A DNA stretch of 16,559 nucleotides, from the NCBI GenBank assembly GCA_015478945.1, contig JABUQX010113295.1:1-16559 (forward strand), written 5' to 3'. Of this stretch, positions 1 through 10,018 are shown piece by piece. The notes below the pieces were generated by a model, which did no database searches, was not told the DNA's origin, and saw nothing but the letters and a program-made list of their open reading frames with translations. Origin of the DNA: Trachelipus rathkii (Eukaryota; Arthropoda; Malacostraca; Isopoda; Trachelipodidae). Position 1 is the first letter of the stretch. Each line of letters begins with the position of its first letter. Position numbers and translations under genes: made by a program.

Positions 1-320
1 ATTTTTAATGTGTTTGTGCGTGCACTCTTCTCAAAGCACCTTCTTCTTCAAACGCAGAAGTCCTCGTATTACGCGGTCTACCACCAATGCACCGGGGACG
101 AAGGATCATTATCTCGAAGGTGCTAAAGAAGTCGAGCAACATTGTGTGGTGGGGGTGATTCTGTGTGGGAAAACCGTTCCGCGTATATAGGTGCGCTCTT
201 GTCATTTTTATCGTTCGCCGCACCGTAAACATTATCATGTCGGTTAATCGGGAAGAGGTGTGATCCTTATTCGTAATCGATGGCCTACACTTACTGAGGA
301 TCAACGACAAATTGGGCAAG
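1..320 (-). mobile_element. DNA-transposon relic: N-terminal DNA-binding part of a Tc1/mariner-like, DUF4817-type protein
   Basis: An open frame of 104 codons on the minus strand (319 down to 5) carries two blocks in the expected order. Around residues 48-59 it reads NGFPTQNHPHHT, which resembles the FPNR.HP.H block of the DUF4817 helix-turn-helix domain found at the start of many arthropod transposase-like proteins. Residues 79-87 read GGRPRNTRT and are followed by FEEE (90-93) and LRRV, which matches the GRPR.VRT..FEEEVL segment leading into the second helix-turn-helix. Such proteins would bind transposon ends and carry a DDE catalytic domain further on. Here the frame stops at 5-7, so no catalytic domain is present. 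One codon near residue 94 looks inserted relative to the usual spacing, and the first 25 residues match nothing I recognise. The family call is from remembered motifs. The start codon is only the first ATG of the frame. Confidence 0.62.
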
Positions 321-392
321 TAAAAGTATTGCCGTGTTTCCGGAAGGCCACGTTAAGCATACATACATTACGCACGCACAAACACATTAAAA
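3..392. repeat. Inverted repeat pair, 21 bp perfect (3-23 and 372-392)
   Basis: Positions 3-23 are the exact reverse complement of 372-392 (core gtgtttgtgcgtgc). The arms enclose the transposase-like N-terminal relic, so the roughly 390-bp unit has the form of an internally deleted, MITE-like DNA transposon. The left arm lies at the very edge of the window and inside the last codons of the relic frame, so the true outer boundary and any target-site duplication cannot be seen. A chance match is unlikely for 21 bases, although the arm is somewhat CA/GT-biased. Confidence 0.6.
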
Positions 393-570
393 TTGTGTAA
401 ACCTTAAATGTCAAGTACGACATAGGACGATCAGACAAATAAATTAGTTACTTCAGCGTTCGGTAATTTGAAACGAAGCTCATGCCAACATAGGTTAGTT
501 TAACAATAAATGTTCTTATCGTTTGCTCTATCAGCCTCCGAGTTTGTCGCAGAGGTTTTGGATCACCATG

Positions 571-684
571 TATATAATATTATACATTATATTTTTATAT
601 ATATATTATATATATATAATATATATTATATTATTATCTATAATATTATAATATATTTATTATTATATAGTAGTATATATATTA
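571..684. repeat. Imperfect (TA)n array
   Basis: About 114 bases are almost entirely alternating T and A with frequent doubled T or A. The track is short compared with the later TA arrays. The open frame across it encodes only Ile/Tyr/Asn runs and is not a gene. The flank 393-570 shows no feature I recognise. Confidence 0.95.
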
Positions 685-767
685 AAGTAAAGAATCCCAA
701 CTCCCCCAAACTTATTCAGGAGGGGTGTTAAAGTCAAAATATTAACTAAACCAATTAATTACGAGAT

Positions 768-1850
768 GAATTCACGGGACGCGGGCTTTAAAGTAGGAGA
801 TTTACAATTGAGTAGAAACAAGAGATGAAGGATTCGCCGAACAGAGGTGAGAGGAAAAGAAGGAACGACCGCAGCGAGACTGAGGTCTGGAGTTGCTAAT
901 ATCAACACAAACTCTGTGCCGACACCAGCCCCTTAGTGCTAACGAGGGTCATAAATGTAGTGGCACGCGAGTGGAAGTCCTCGAGCACTTGCGCTATGGT
1001 AGCTATAGAAACAGAGATTAAAAGCAACCAACTATCGCGCCGCAAAGATAGAGAGGTCAAGTGAACTAGAAAAGTAAGGGAGATATAAGGTCTTTTTTGC
1101 CTTTGACCCGCCCTATCAAAAGCCGGTGGTGAAACCTGAGGCCCCCCCCAGTATGAGAGCAGTTCATCATACAAGGGCGGATGAGACCCTTGTTAACTGG
1201 AGCAAACTGTGAGAGAAAAAAAAGGTCTCACAAGTCTAAACAAACTCCCATTTCTTGAGGCCGACCTAGCAACCATTGTGATGTGAGGTTTCAAGACATT
1301 TTTTGTTTATGCTAGCAAGGATGTTTATAATTGTCACAGGAGAGACGAGTAGAACCGTCGAAGAATAGAAAGTGTTGAGGTGTCTTAGAGAGGGGATTTG
1401 TAGAATTGGATTTTAAAGAATTAAATTTCGAACAAGGTTGAGACAACACCCACGGAAATTTATCCAGTACTTAGCGGGAAATGGAATCGGATAGGATTAG
1501 GACGAGACGGGCAATTCTAGAAGTAAAGAAGGAGCAGAATTTATGAGTTGAAGAATGAGGGTCGAGTACTCGCATATGCGTGAATAGAGTTTAGATGTGC
1601 AGAGAGAAATCATTAATGAAAAGCAAGAATTAAAGGGAGATAGACAGAACCCTGGGGAACCCCCTTTGACAGAAAAGAAGACGAGTCGCACTCAACACAG
1701 CAATATAGCGATTTGAAAAGAAATCTGGACAAAGTAAGCAAAGAGAGAGAGGAAAAGTCCAAAGGATGGGAGCTTGGGAGCATTGACACGTGCCTACCCG
1801 TCAAATGCTTTGATATGCAAGGCACCACGCAAGTACTCCCGAATTCATAG
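768..1850 (-). mobile_element. LINE relic: Jockey/CR1-like reverse transcriptase, C-terminal half, frameshifted
   Basis: Translated on the minus strand, the region gives the conserved blocks of a non-LTR retrotransposon polymerase in the right order but in shifting frames. They are: SSSFLSKGVPQGSV (about 1647-1690), the block before the catalytic loop; HAYA followed directly by ST (about 1565-1582), where HAYADDST is expected; KFNSLKSN and SKTPQHFLFFDGST (about 1340-1440); GLIRPCM with CSHT.GG (about 1135-1190); LSLRRD (about 1040-1060); and FKARVP near 775-795. In an active element this enzyme copies element RNA at a nicked chromosomal target. The Asp pair of the catalytic box is missing, as if six bases were deleted, and many frameshifts separate the blocks, so this copy cannot be functional. 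The endonuclease and the 5' half are absent. The copy ends close to the TA array that starts at 1920. The clade assignment is from motif memory. Confidence 0.8.
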
Positions 1851-1919
1851 GTTGAAACATAAATCTTGTTAGATAGGAAAGTACTATCACCAGTCGACTG
1901 CGCGATCGAAAGAAGGGAA

Positions 1920-2307
1920 TTAATATATATACTACTATAATATATATAATATATATATATTATATATATAATATAATATTATACTATAATCTATCTATAT
2001 ATATATAATATTATATCAGATATTATATATTTATATATTATATATATATATAAATATTATGTATATATATTATATATATATTATTATATATATATATATA
2101 GATATATATATATTATTATATATATATATATATTATATATATACATATATTGTATATATATATATTTATATATATATATATATGTAATATATTATAATAA
2201 TATTATATTTATTATATATATTATATATAATTATATATATAATATTGATATATATTATAATATATCATATATATATATTAAGTATATTAGTAATATCATA
2301 TATTAAT

Positions 2308-2349
<42 letters not shown>

Positions 2350-2419
2350 AATATAGTTCTTATAATATACTATGATATAATATATATTATATATAGATAT
2401 ATATATATATTAATATATG
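1920..2419. repeat. Long imperfect (TA)n array, about 500 bp
   Basis: About 500 bases are composed almost wholly of alternating TA with scattered single-base insertions or losses and rare G or C. It lies directly upstream, in the element's sense, of the LINE relic at 768-1850. No monomer longer than the dinucleotide is apparent. Such arrays are hard to sequence and assemble, so the length should not be taken literally. Confidence 0.97.
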
Positions 2420-3388
2420 ATTAGGGCCCGTATTATAGTCAAATTTTCAAATTACGTTAACATTCTAGGACCACTAGTTTTATTATTATAGTAATACAAA
2501 ACAAGTATTCTGGAGGGGAAAATTTTGAAGTCATATTCCAATTGAAGATATGCTCAAGCATTTCTTTAAGACATTCCAAAAATCGGGTTTTAGGGGTAGT
2601 TTAATTAGTCAACCGTGGGAAGTAGTAATTTGTATTTCCCTGTAGCATACTAATTAAGAATACAAAAATTTGTGTTTGAAAATGTAGTAGAAAAGTAAAC
2701 ATGGCTTAATCCTTCGAAGTGACGGCTTCAAACTGTCGACAACTGCTAGTTTTGTCGTCTGGGTCGGAACCAACTTTCTGTTTGCTTCCACCACTTCGGG
2801 CACTGCTTTTTCTTCTCGTTTGTAAAGTTATTAAACTCTTCAAATATTTTTGATCTCCAGTTCAGCTATTCATTTAAACTTTGAGTTTCTTGATGATTGT
2901 TCCCGCTCTAATAAATGTTGAATGCTGCTATTCTTCAGAGTGTATTCAAAAAACTTGCATTTATTTCCAACTTATCAAAGCATTGAGAAACATTCTCCTC
3001 TATAGACTGCGGAAAAGGAAACCGAAGATTGAGGGGGAAAGTAATTAGAGAGAGAACAAGAAACACAGAGGTTGAACGTTGGATTGGAAATGAGTGCTGG
3101 AAGAAGGATAGTTTTCTGAAGAGAGATTTGATCAGATTGTGGCAAAACTTTTAGAAAAGTAATTACAAATAAATATTATTTTTATAAAATTTAAACAAAA
3201 TTAAATCATTTTAATTAACGGAAGGAAGAAACAAATCGTTAATATTGTTCTTTTGATATATAGAATTAGAGTAAATAATGGACCAATAATATTATTGGAT
3301 TATAGTTATTTCTTATTAATAAGAAGAAATGGACAGTTCGCGAAGTCGGCTCTATAGGTCAAGAAGAATGGATCAAGCCCCACAATAG
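2420..3388. other. Unassigned AT-rich sequence
   Basis: I find no gene, repeat family or RNA here. Minus-strand translation between about 2700 and 3000 gives short open stretches rich in Lys, Glu and Trp, but they match no family I know and are broken by stops. Around 3160-3320 the sequence is very AT-rich with no regular repeat. The region lies just downstream, in the minus-strand sense, of the coding relic at 3450-5285 and might contain its untranslated tail. Confidence 0.5.
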
Positions 3389-3455
3389 GCCTCCGGTAGC
3401 TCACGGTAGAGTACTCGCCAACTAGCATGAGACAAGTTCGTCATTGGTCGTTGTG
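3389..3455 (+). ncRNA. tRNA-like segment, probable SINE head or decayed tRNA copy
   Basis: The stretch begins gcctccggtagctcacggta and continues with gagtactcgcc and ctagcatgaga. This follows the plan of a tRNA: acceptor arm, a box A-like D arm (tagctcacgg) and an anticodon arm that could carry AGC or TAG. The T arm is badly degraded. Box B is represented only by agttcgtcattgg, and the closing acceptor strand is not convincing. It is therefore not a functional tRNA gene. A tRNA-derived SINE head is the likelier reading, because a second and a third tRNA-like segment occur elsewhere in the window (6981-7045 and 15896-16000). Confidence 0.45.
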
Positions 3456-5285
3456 TTGAGTGTGAGTTATTTCTCTTCTTGGCTTCCGTCTTCTAAACTT
3501 AAAAATTTGAGCATACCATACCCCCTCCTAGATTAGGGCTCTGCAAAATCAGCCAAAACAGCTTGGTTAGTTATTGTTTCCACGTCTCTGAATCTTATCC
3601 CAAAGACAGTGTTCGTTTGACGTGTTGAAGTTGATGACAAAGCCATATTTCACAAAAAGTCCACTTGTAACAAAACAGTCCTCAATAGTCTAAGTCTCCC
3701 CTTACCTTCCGGTCCGTAGGCTTACAATTCATCTTATTAACAATTGCCACCTTGTCCGCACTGTATACTTTCTATGAGAATAAACTCAAACCAGACTAGT
3801 TCATCCGAAAGGCAAAGATGAGGTTTTAAGCATTTCTCAAAACCATCACAACTTAGTCAGGATCCATGTTTTGGTATTGTGTCATGTCCTTCCACAGGGA
3901 AAGATTCTGACCAAGGGAGCATTTCTATATAGGGGCTCCAATTTTCATATTTTACGTACACAAGAGGCTTCCAAATTCTTACAAAGCATTCTAGTGAGAA
4001 TTTTTATTTGTGTGGTTTTGGAACCAGTCTTCTCAGCGATGTAGTGAATTTTGATACCGAATATAACGCTTAGCCACCAACGAGCATGGGTACTGCGATT
4101 TGAGTCTCAATTGAACTTTTGCTGGAGTATGGCCAGAGAAAATTAAAGAGAGCTTATTAAAACTCATGTAGTTATCTCTGGGTTGGGAACTTGTTCCTCG
4201 GCAATAATTAAAACATTGACTGCAGAGGTTTAAATTTTCGACTGAGAATATCCCAAAGGCTGATATTTTACTGGTGGTTTATAAATGTCAGCTGCCTTAA
4301 ATCTTTGAATAAAGGAATCAGGGAAATGGAGTTCCAAAGCAGAAATAATAATTTATGGAAAGGATTTATAAATGGGTGATACTGCATGGTAGCCATAAGA
4401 ATTCCTCTTGATTTATTTCCAGCAAAAACAAAGCTCCATTTTTCAATCCTCGTGTTAAGGCTGTTGTAGTGTAAAATAATGACTAATATCTGGGTTACCA
4501 AAACACCATTCATTATCACATTATAACTGCATTCGCAGCCATTTGTGCAGTACCTTACAACGTTTTTGCAACACAAGCAAATTTATCTTTCCATCTGCGA
4601 TACTAAGACGAGCAGCGATATTACTTTTATCACTGCCCAGAAATATCAGGAAGAGTGCTTCCCATCCAGATGAACATGCTGGATTGGTCAAAAGAAAGAG
4701 ATTTCTTATATTCCTTCAAACACGTTTGTCTTGGCTTCTTTCCTTTTGCGTTGATAGTGCTTCTAGATAATTTGAATAAGTTATGACCCAGTGCATGCTG
4801 CAAAAGGGAGCCTATTAGATCTAAGGCTTTGCCTATACAGAACTTTATTGTATTAAATGAATAATGAATGTTTATAATTAAACATTTTTCTTTGAAATTG
4901 GTTCAGACTGCAATCTGTACGTGATTCCCTTTTGTTTAGAGTGAAGCCTATACAGCTATTCTACTGATTTATCTCGACCGGGTCAGAATTTTCCAGATAA
5001 ATCCTTTTGAATTGAAAATCACAGTTGGGGACGCCAGGACGAGTACTTGCCCTCTTTACCTTTTCAAAGTCTCTTTTGTTCTTTCCATCTTCTTCTAAGA
5101 ATCCTTTCTTGTTTGTTGCTGTATTTCTTGTATTTGATGGAATACCCATATTTCTTTCTGTCCTTTGATCAGCTAAAAACTCTCTGTCTTCATCTACTTT
5201 GCACATAGTAAGTGCTTCATTGTGAGCAATGTCAAATATCTTATCAATCTGCTTTTGAAATGATGTTTCACGTTTCTTTTGGGCA
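3450..5285 (-). pseudogene. Decayed copy of an uncharacterised multicopy arthropod protein, probably transposon-associated
   Basis: Read from 5285 downwards, the minus strand is open for about 105 codons (to 4961) and encodes FDIAHNEAL, then DEDREFLADQR and MGIPS. This is the pattern I remember from a large, unnamed repetitive protein family in arthropod genomes. Further family-like blocks follow in shifting frames: LDGK-like and LPDISG near 4640-4680; a block with FKAADIYKPP and YQPLGYSQ near 4245-4305; THARWW near 4075-4095; VYVKYENWSPYIE near 3910-3955; LSDELVW near 3780-3810; VKYGFVINF near 3620-3650; and ADFAEP near 3535-3555. The order and total length of about 600 codons suit one element. 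Frameshifts and stops rule out a product. The family's biochemical role is unknown to me; a transposase-like function is inference from copy number. The frame has no upstream Met before the TA array at 5286, so its 5' end is lost. Confidence 0.55.
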
Positions 5286-5404
5286 ATATATATATATATA
5301 TATATATAGTATATTATATATATTAATATATATAATATATATCATATTATAATATATATATATTATAATATTATATAATATATATATATATATAATATAT
5401 TATA

Positions 5405-5441
<37 letters not shown>

Positions 5442-5660
5442 TATATATATATATATATAATATATATAATATAATATATATAGTATATATATATATATAA
5501 TATATATAATAATATATATATATTATAGCTATATATAAATATAGTATAATATATAATATATATATAATATATATAATTACTATATATATAATAATAATAT
5601 TATAGTATTAATATATATATATATATATATATTATAATATATTATCTATAATGTATATAT
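5286..5660. repeat. Long imperfect (TA)n array, about 375 bp
   Basis: Nearly pure alternating TA with single-base irregularities. The left edge cuts straight into the open minus-strand frame of the coding relic at 3450-5285. On the right side (5661-5870) I could not recognise a continuation of that frame. Confidence 0.97.
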
Positions 5661-6696
5661 GAGTAGTACAGAGGGGAGTGAGGACATACTAATAGCACCA
5701 TACTGCATATCTCACGATAGATTGCACCAGGTATGTTGGCCTCAAAATGTTTGCATAAGCAACATTTTGCAAACATTTGGTTTATCTCACAAAGCTCTTG
5801 ACAGATTACAGTTTGGGATTTTAAAGGATCGATGTAAGACTAGAGAATTTAAGGTCTGATAGACACGTGACTTCAGTAAGAGTTTTTGAGATACTCTAGA
5901 AACTACAGGGTTCTTACGCCTAAACAGAACGGCGGAGCCCTCACCAAAGTGAGTTTTTTTGTTTAACTAGAAGGTTTTAATATATCGGTGATAGAAACCA
6001 TTTTTGATGAGTTTACAAGTCACGTTATTATTCAGATGAGTTTTTTTACTCACTCTATAAATTTATGTTAAAACCTAAATCTTTCTTACGTGCTCAGGTT
6101 GACTTGAAAAAAATATAATCGAAAGAAAATTATTATAATAACATTTGTTCTGAAATAATATATGACTGTTAAGTTATAGATCCATAAATTCAGTTCTGGT
6201 GAATATCTGAATTTGGAATCCTCTAGAAGTGAGTATTCCAGGTAAAACTATAGGAACACTGGAAAGGGCTTTCATTGAGAAACTGAAAGTGTGCACTTCC
6301 ATAGAAAACTTGGGAGGAATAAAAAATAAGGAACACACAACAACAACCCTTCGCCGTTTGAGTGTAAAAAGAATAAAGAAATAAAATAGATAAATAATAT
6401 AACTCACAATAAATTCAAAATTATATAAATATATATATATATACTAAAAGTATTATGTATAACTCTAGATAAGAAATATATTCTATCCTACCCAGAACTA
6501 ACTTAAATTATAATGAATTTAACTAATCTAATTACTCACAGAATTAATATGAGTAGGTAATATATGTCAGTAACTGTATTAGACATAGATGTATATATAC
6601 TATCTTGAGCTATAAGACCTTTTACTACCGCCTCACATACATATTAAGACATAACTCTTCATACACAGAGGTTAGTAACCTAACAGGTGATTAAAT
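5661..6696. other. Unassigned AT-rich sequence with a short TA tract
   Basis: The stretch contains one plus-strand open frame of 66 codons (5659-5859) and one minus-strand frame of 77 codons (6174-6407). Neither has a recognisable domain, and their composition follows the local AT bias. A short TA tract lies at about 6420-6442. No RNA gene or repeat family was recognised. Confidence 0.5.
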
Positions 6697-6966
6697 CAGG
6701 TCACACTACTCACATATCACACAGCACACGGTGATATTCGGATTCCACAATTACGGATTACACAATATTGAATCGTTCTAATAATATTGACGACCACCTA
6801 TCTATTATAATATATATACATATAGGAATAGGGGTTGCGCATTACCTATTAATATTCAATTATTCTACTAATATTTTAGTAGGATATAAGTATCTAATCA
6901 CACAACACAACACATACGAAACAACACATCACGTAGATATATATAGTAATCACATCACACACACTT
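6697..6966. repeat. CA-rich degenerate simple-sequence tracts
   Basis: Two patches (about 6697-6730 and 6897-6966) consist largely of CA, ACAC and CACATC runs such as cacacaacacaacacata and cacatcacacacac. They are separated by AT-rich DNA. They are the complementary composition to the GT-rich tracts at 9808-10018 and 12249-12352. The Met-initiated frame across them reads low-complexity protein and is not a gene. Confidence 0.6.
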
Positions 6967-6980
6967 TCTGGAGTTGCCGG

Positions 6981-7045
6981 TACGTGTAGCGCGATCCGTT
7001 AGAGCCTGTGAATTGAGGAGGTCCCAAGGTGTATATACCTCTTTA
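6981..7045 (+). ncRNA. Weak tRNA-like segment, possible SINE head
   Basis: The sequence tagcgcgatccgttagagc resembles a tRNA D arm and box A (TGGCGCAGTCGGTTAGAGC type). It is followed by gaggaggtccca, which could be the end of a variable arm and the start of a T arm. Box B proper is not present, and no clean acceptor stem closes. This is suggestive only; a degraded tRNA-derived SINE is the most plausible reading. Confidence 0.3.
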
Positions 7046-7059
7046 TCGGAGAATGAGGG

Positions 7060-7400
7060 AGTGAGCTGGTTCTTCAGATATAAAGATCTAGAAGGATGAA
7101 ATATGCACGGAGTGTGACAATAAGAGATGGAAAGGAGGAAGTAAAGGAGGAATTGAGGAAAGAGGAAGAAGGAGAAATGAGGAATAAGAATGAAGGGTGT
7201 TTGAAACCCCCCGGAGGAGGGGTGAGGTTTTCACCCATCTATGTGAAATAAAAGAAGTTTATAATGTCACGGAAGTGCATATGATAAATAGATTGGAGGA
7301 AGGAGTGAATATGAGACGAATGAGTAAGGAAGAAATAAGGTAGAGATGAGGAGGTATGGAGAAAAAGGAGTATACAAAGACGAAGAGTCAGAGACAATAT
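7060..7400 (+). repeat. Polypurine (GA-rich) tract
   Basis: The plus strand is dominated by A and G in two blocks (about 7083-7200 and 7285-7390), with motifs such as ggaaaggaggaagtaaagg and gaggaaagaggaagaagg. The interruption at 7201-7260 contains a C-rich run and the hairpin at 7220-7236. Such a strand asymmetry can favour triplex or H-DNA, but no clear mirror symmetry was established. The reverse-strand frame at 7267-7524 is only the low-complexity reading of this tract. Confidence 0.65.
7220..7236. repeat. Small hairpin, 6-bp stem
   Basis: Positions gggtga (7220-7225) and tcaccc (7231-7236) are perfect complements around a five-base loop. It sits just after an aaacccccc run. No T run follows, so there is no reason to call it a terminator. 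Confidence 0.5.
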
Positions 7401-9215
7401 TGGTATCCAGAGGGGCAGGACACGTGGTGTGGAGCGTGTGACTGGTGTGCTGAGTTATGTAAACGCTTTTTAAAATTTTCGCAAAGATTTTCAAAAATCT
7501 CATTTTCTTTTTTATAATCGTCAACTAAACATAGTAGTTGAGACTCGCTTAATCGTTTTTCATTTTGATGTTTTCATTCTATTGACATTATTGAGTGCTT
7601 TATCTTTTTATATTCTCTTTGTTATGTGCTTTAAACATTTTGTTCTTAATTTGCTGAAATTTATGTCATTAAGGAAGATAAAAGTCAGAATATATCTTTT
7701 ACACTACCTGAAGAGGCAGTAAATCAGTAATTCAGGTGAATCAGTAAAATTAATTAACTTCATATACAGTTCGTGGCTGATCCAACGCTCTTTACAATGA
7801 TCTAAATTGATCTATGATTATTGATCTATGATCTATTTGAGTCTAATTGTTCCGTCAACACTCAGTATTTGTATTAACATAACACAACCATTTTATATTT
7901 ATTTGTTTGTTTTTTTTAGATTTCTTTGTTATATTACCTAAAATTTATTCTTTCTTTTATGTTTTATTTTAAACTTAAAAAAATTTGCATTTTTTACATA
8001 CATTGTAGAAGGCAGTCAACTCAGTGAGAGGATCACCTCTAATCAAGCAAAGCCCCTCTCGCTGAGCCGCTACATGCACTCCTTTTGATCTATGAGTGAT
8101 CTATTTGATCTATTGATTCTACTATTGATATTATTGAGAAATCATAATTTGTTATACACATCAACATACAAACTTTTATTGATTTTGAGAGCCTTTTTGT
8201 TTTCCTTAATTGTGTGTGTTATTATCTCAAAGATTTATTCGCTTTTTATGATCTTTACTAATGAGAAAAACTCTTGCATTTTTCAACTATACTCCTATTC
8301 GACGTAACCAGTAAATCTATTCGTAAATTGCAGGCTTAATCAAACAGCTCCTCTCCTAATCTTCTTTCCAGATCTACTTGATTTAAAGTGGAGGAGTTGT
8401 AGTTATCTCTTCTCACCTTCGATTCTAATTGTTGTATTCTCAAGTCTATATTTTGAATAACATAACAAAAAATGTTTTTATCTTTATTTTTGTTTGTTTC
8501 TTAAATATTTTTGTTTTTTACTAAAGATCTCTAATATTTCATCTTTAAGACTTAAACAAATTTGCATATTTACATACTCTAAAGCAGTAAAATCAAGAGA
8601 AAATCGATTAAAATATCTCACGTAGAAGCGTATAATTCAGTAATTCAGAGCTTGAGACTTCGAAGAGCAGCCTCTCTCACCACTGTACATGATCTTTTTG
8701 ATCTGAGTGTGATCCGTAGTTAGGTCTACTCCTCGTCTCTGAGTTGCGATCTATTGGATTCAAATCATATTTCTGTGTACAGACACTGATACACAATATC
8801 TTACTTTGAGTGTTGTTTTGAGTATATTTTCTTTAACATTTTTTAATTTTAACTTAAATTATTCTTTTTGGATGACGAAACTTCGCTAAATGTTATAAAA
8901 ACAGTAGTCTAATCAAGGCTCTTAGCAGTGAGAAGCTCAGTAAACTCAGTTTAATCAAACTGTGCCCTCGACTTCCTTTACAATGATCTATTGATCTAGG
9001 TGGATAAACGTTACTCTATATTTGTGCACATTTATAAATTTTGTTGTTCGAAGTTGTGCAGCAGAAAACTTTTATTTTTATTTGTTGTGTTTGCTGTTTT
9101 ATATATAATTTGTTTTTATTTAAAATTTATTCTTGTTTATGTTTATAACTTATGAGAGCGCAATGTGTGGAGTTTTTGAGCGAGTCATGACCTTCCTAGT
9201 CCAATCAAGCTATAA

Positions 9216-9262
9216 TCAGTAAATCAGGTAAATCAGTAAATCAAGTAAATACAGTAAACTCA
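9216..9262. repeat. (CAGTAAAT)n octamer block
   Basis: Imperfect reiteration of an eight-base unit close to cagtaaat, for example tcagtaaatcaggtaaatca and further variants. This is the most expanded example of the landmark octamer found once or twice in each 300-bp monomer. Confidence 0.7.
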
Positions 9263-9626
9263 GCAAGGAGGCTATCGTATACTTTTCAGTAAATAGTTAA
9301 TTATAAACTCTCACCATTGATTCTAGCCCACCCACTTTAAGAGTCCCATGTCGTGTAGATCTCAGTTGTGAGAGTCTATTTGATCTATATGATGCTATGG
9401 GAGTTCAAGTCAATATTTGTTGTGTATAAGCCTAACATCAGGAAAATTTATGTACTTATTCGTTATTGTCTTTCTACATTAATCAATCTATGTTTTTTAA
9501 CTCTAAACACTCTCTAATCTTGTGTTATGCTATATATTATTATAATATAATATCTGGGAATTTTTACATACTCTAGAAGCCATCATCAGCAGTAAATCAG
9601 TTAATCACACTGCCCTCCTTCCCACC

Positions 9627-9700
9627 CGTGATCTATTGATTCACCTAGTAATCCTATTGATCTAGTTGATCTATTGATCCTATTGATCTTCTCGATCCTT
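9627..9700. repeat. (GATCTATT)n octamer block
   Basis: Reiterated gatctatt and variants (gatcctatt, gatctagtt). Related blocks occur at about 7797-7842, 8085-8113, 8690-8714, 8981-9000, 9366-9391, 11849-11873 and 11999-12040, always at a comparable point of the monomer. Confidence 0.75.
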
Positions 9701-9807
9701 CATTGGATTCTAGTTGTGTGCAGTCTATTGCACTACTATTGATTTACAAGTATGATTTTGTATAACATAACATAAAAATCAAATTTCTTTCTTAGCTGTG
9801 TAGTTGA

Positions 9808-10018
9808 AATGCTATGTCGACGTATTGTTTGGTGTGTTACAGTGTGGTTGAGTCGGAGTGTGTGGAGTGTGTGTTGTGAAATGTTGCGTTTGGTAAATAT
9901 TGTTTGTATGATATGTTGTTGTCTGTTGCTTGATTGGTTAGTGCTGTGTCGTGTTGTTGTGTTTGCTCGTGCGTTGGTGTGTTGTTCGTCGGTTATGTTT
10001 GCTTCGACTGTTGTTTGA
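9808..10018 (+). repeat. GT-rich (TTG/TGTG) degenerate tract
   Basis: About 210 bases in which the plus strand is almost entirely T and G, with runs like gtgtggagtgtgtgttgtg. It follows directly on the last monomer of the 300-bp repeat block. The plus-strand frame of 69 codons across it reads Cys, Val, Leu and Trp in low-complexity fashion and is not a gene. Confidence 0.8.

Larger units (their letters stand above)
7560..9790. repeat. Satellite-like tandem repeat, monomer about 300 bp, about seven copies
   Basis: A landmark reading gcagtaaatcag or a close variant recurs at 7716, 8012, 8308, 8584, 8901, 9216 and 9589. The spacings are 296, 296, 276, 317, 315 and 373 bases. Around each landmark the order is similar. 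Upstream lies a T-rich block often ending in aaatttgcat..ttttacatac. Then comes the octamer landmark, a C-rich patch (cccctc or similar), a run of gatctatt octamers, and then a stretch like ttgtataacataac. Monomers are strongly diverged from one another. Single Met-initiated frames inside the array, such as 8092-8307, follow the repeat and are not genes. Confidence 0.75.

Noticed and set aside
8..190. Plus-strand frame of 60 codons with Cys and Val-rich end
   Set aside because: It is antisense to the minus-strand frame that carries recognisable transposase-like blocks.
510..731. Plus-strand frame of 73 codons
   Set aside because: Most of it is the Ile/Tyr reading of a TA array, and the ends match nothing known.
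4543..4770. Plus-strand frame of 75 codons
   Set aside because: It lies antisense within the minus-strand arthropod coding relic and has no recognisable domain.
6174..6407. Minus-strand frame of 77 codons with a hydrophobic start resembling a membrane segment
   Set aside because: The hydrophobic part comes from AT-rich DNA (Phe, Ile, Tyr, Leu). No family was recognised, and no further coding signs surround it.
7716..9600. Regularly spaced short repeats, considered as a CRISPR-like array
   Set aside because: The spacing is near 300 bases, the spacers are themselves homologous, and the context is a eukaryotic satellite.
9809..10018. Plus-strand Cys/Val/Trp-rich frame of 69 codons
   Set aside because: It is the translation of a GT-rich simple-sequence tract. 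The cysteines come from tgt repeats.
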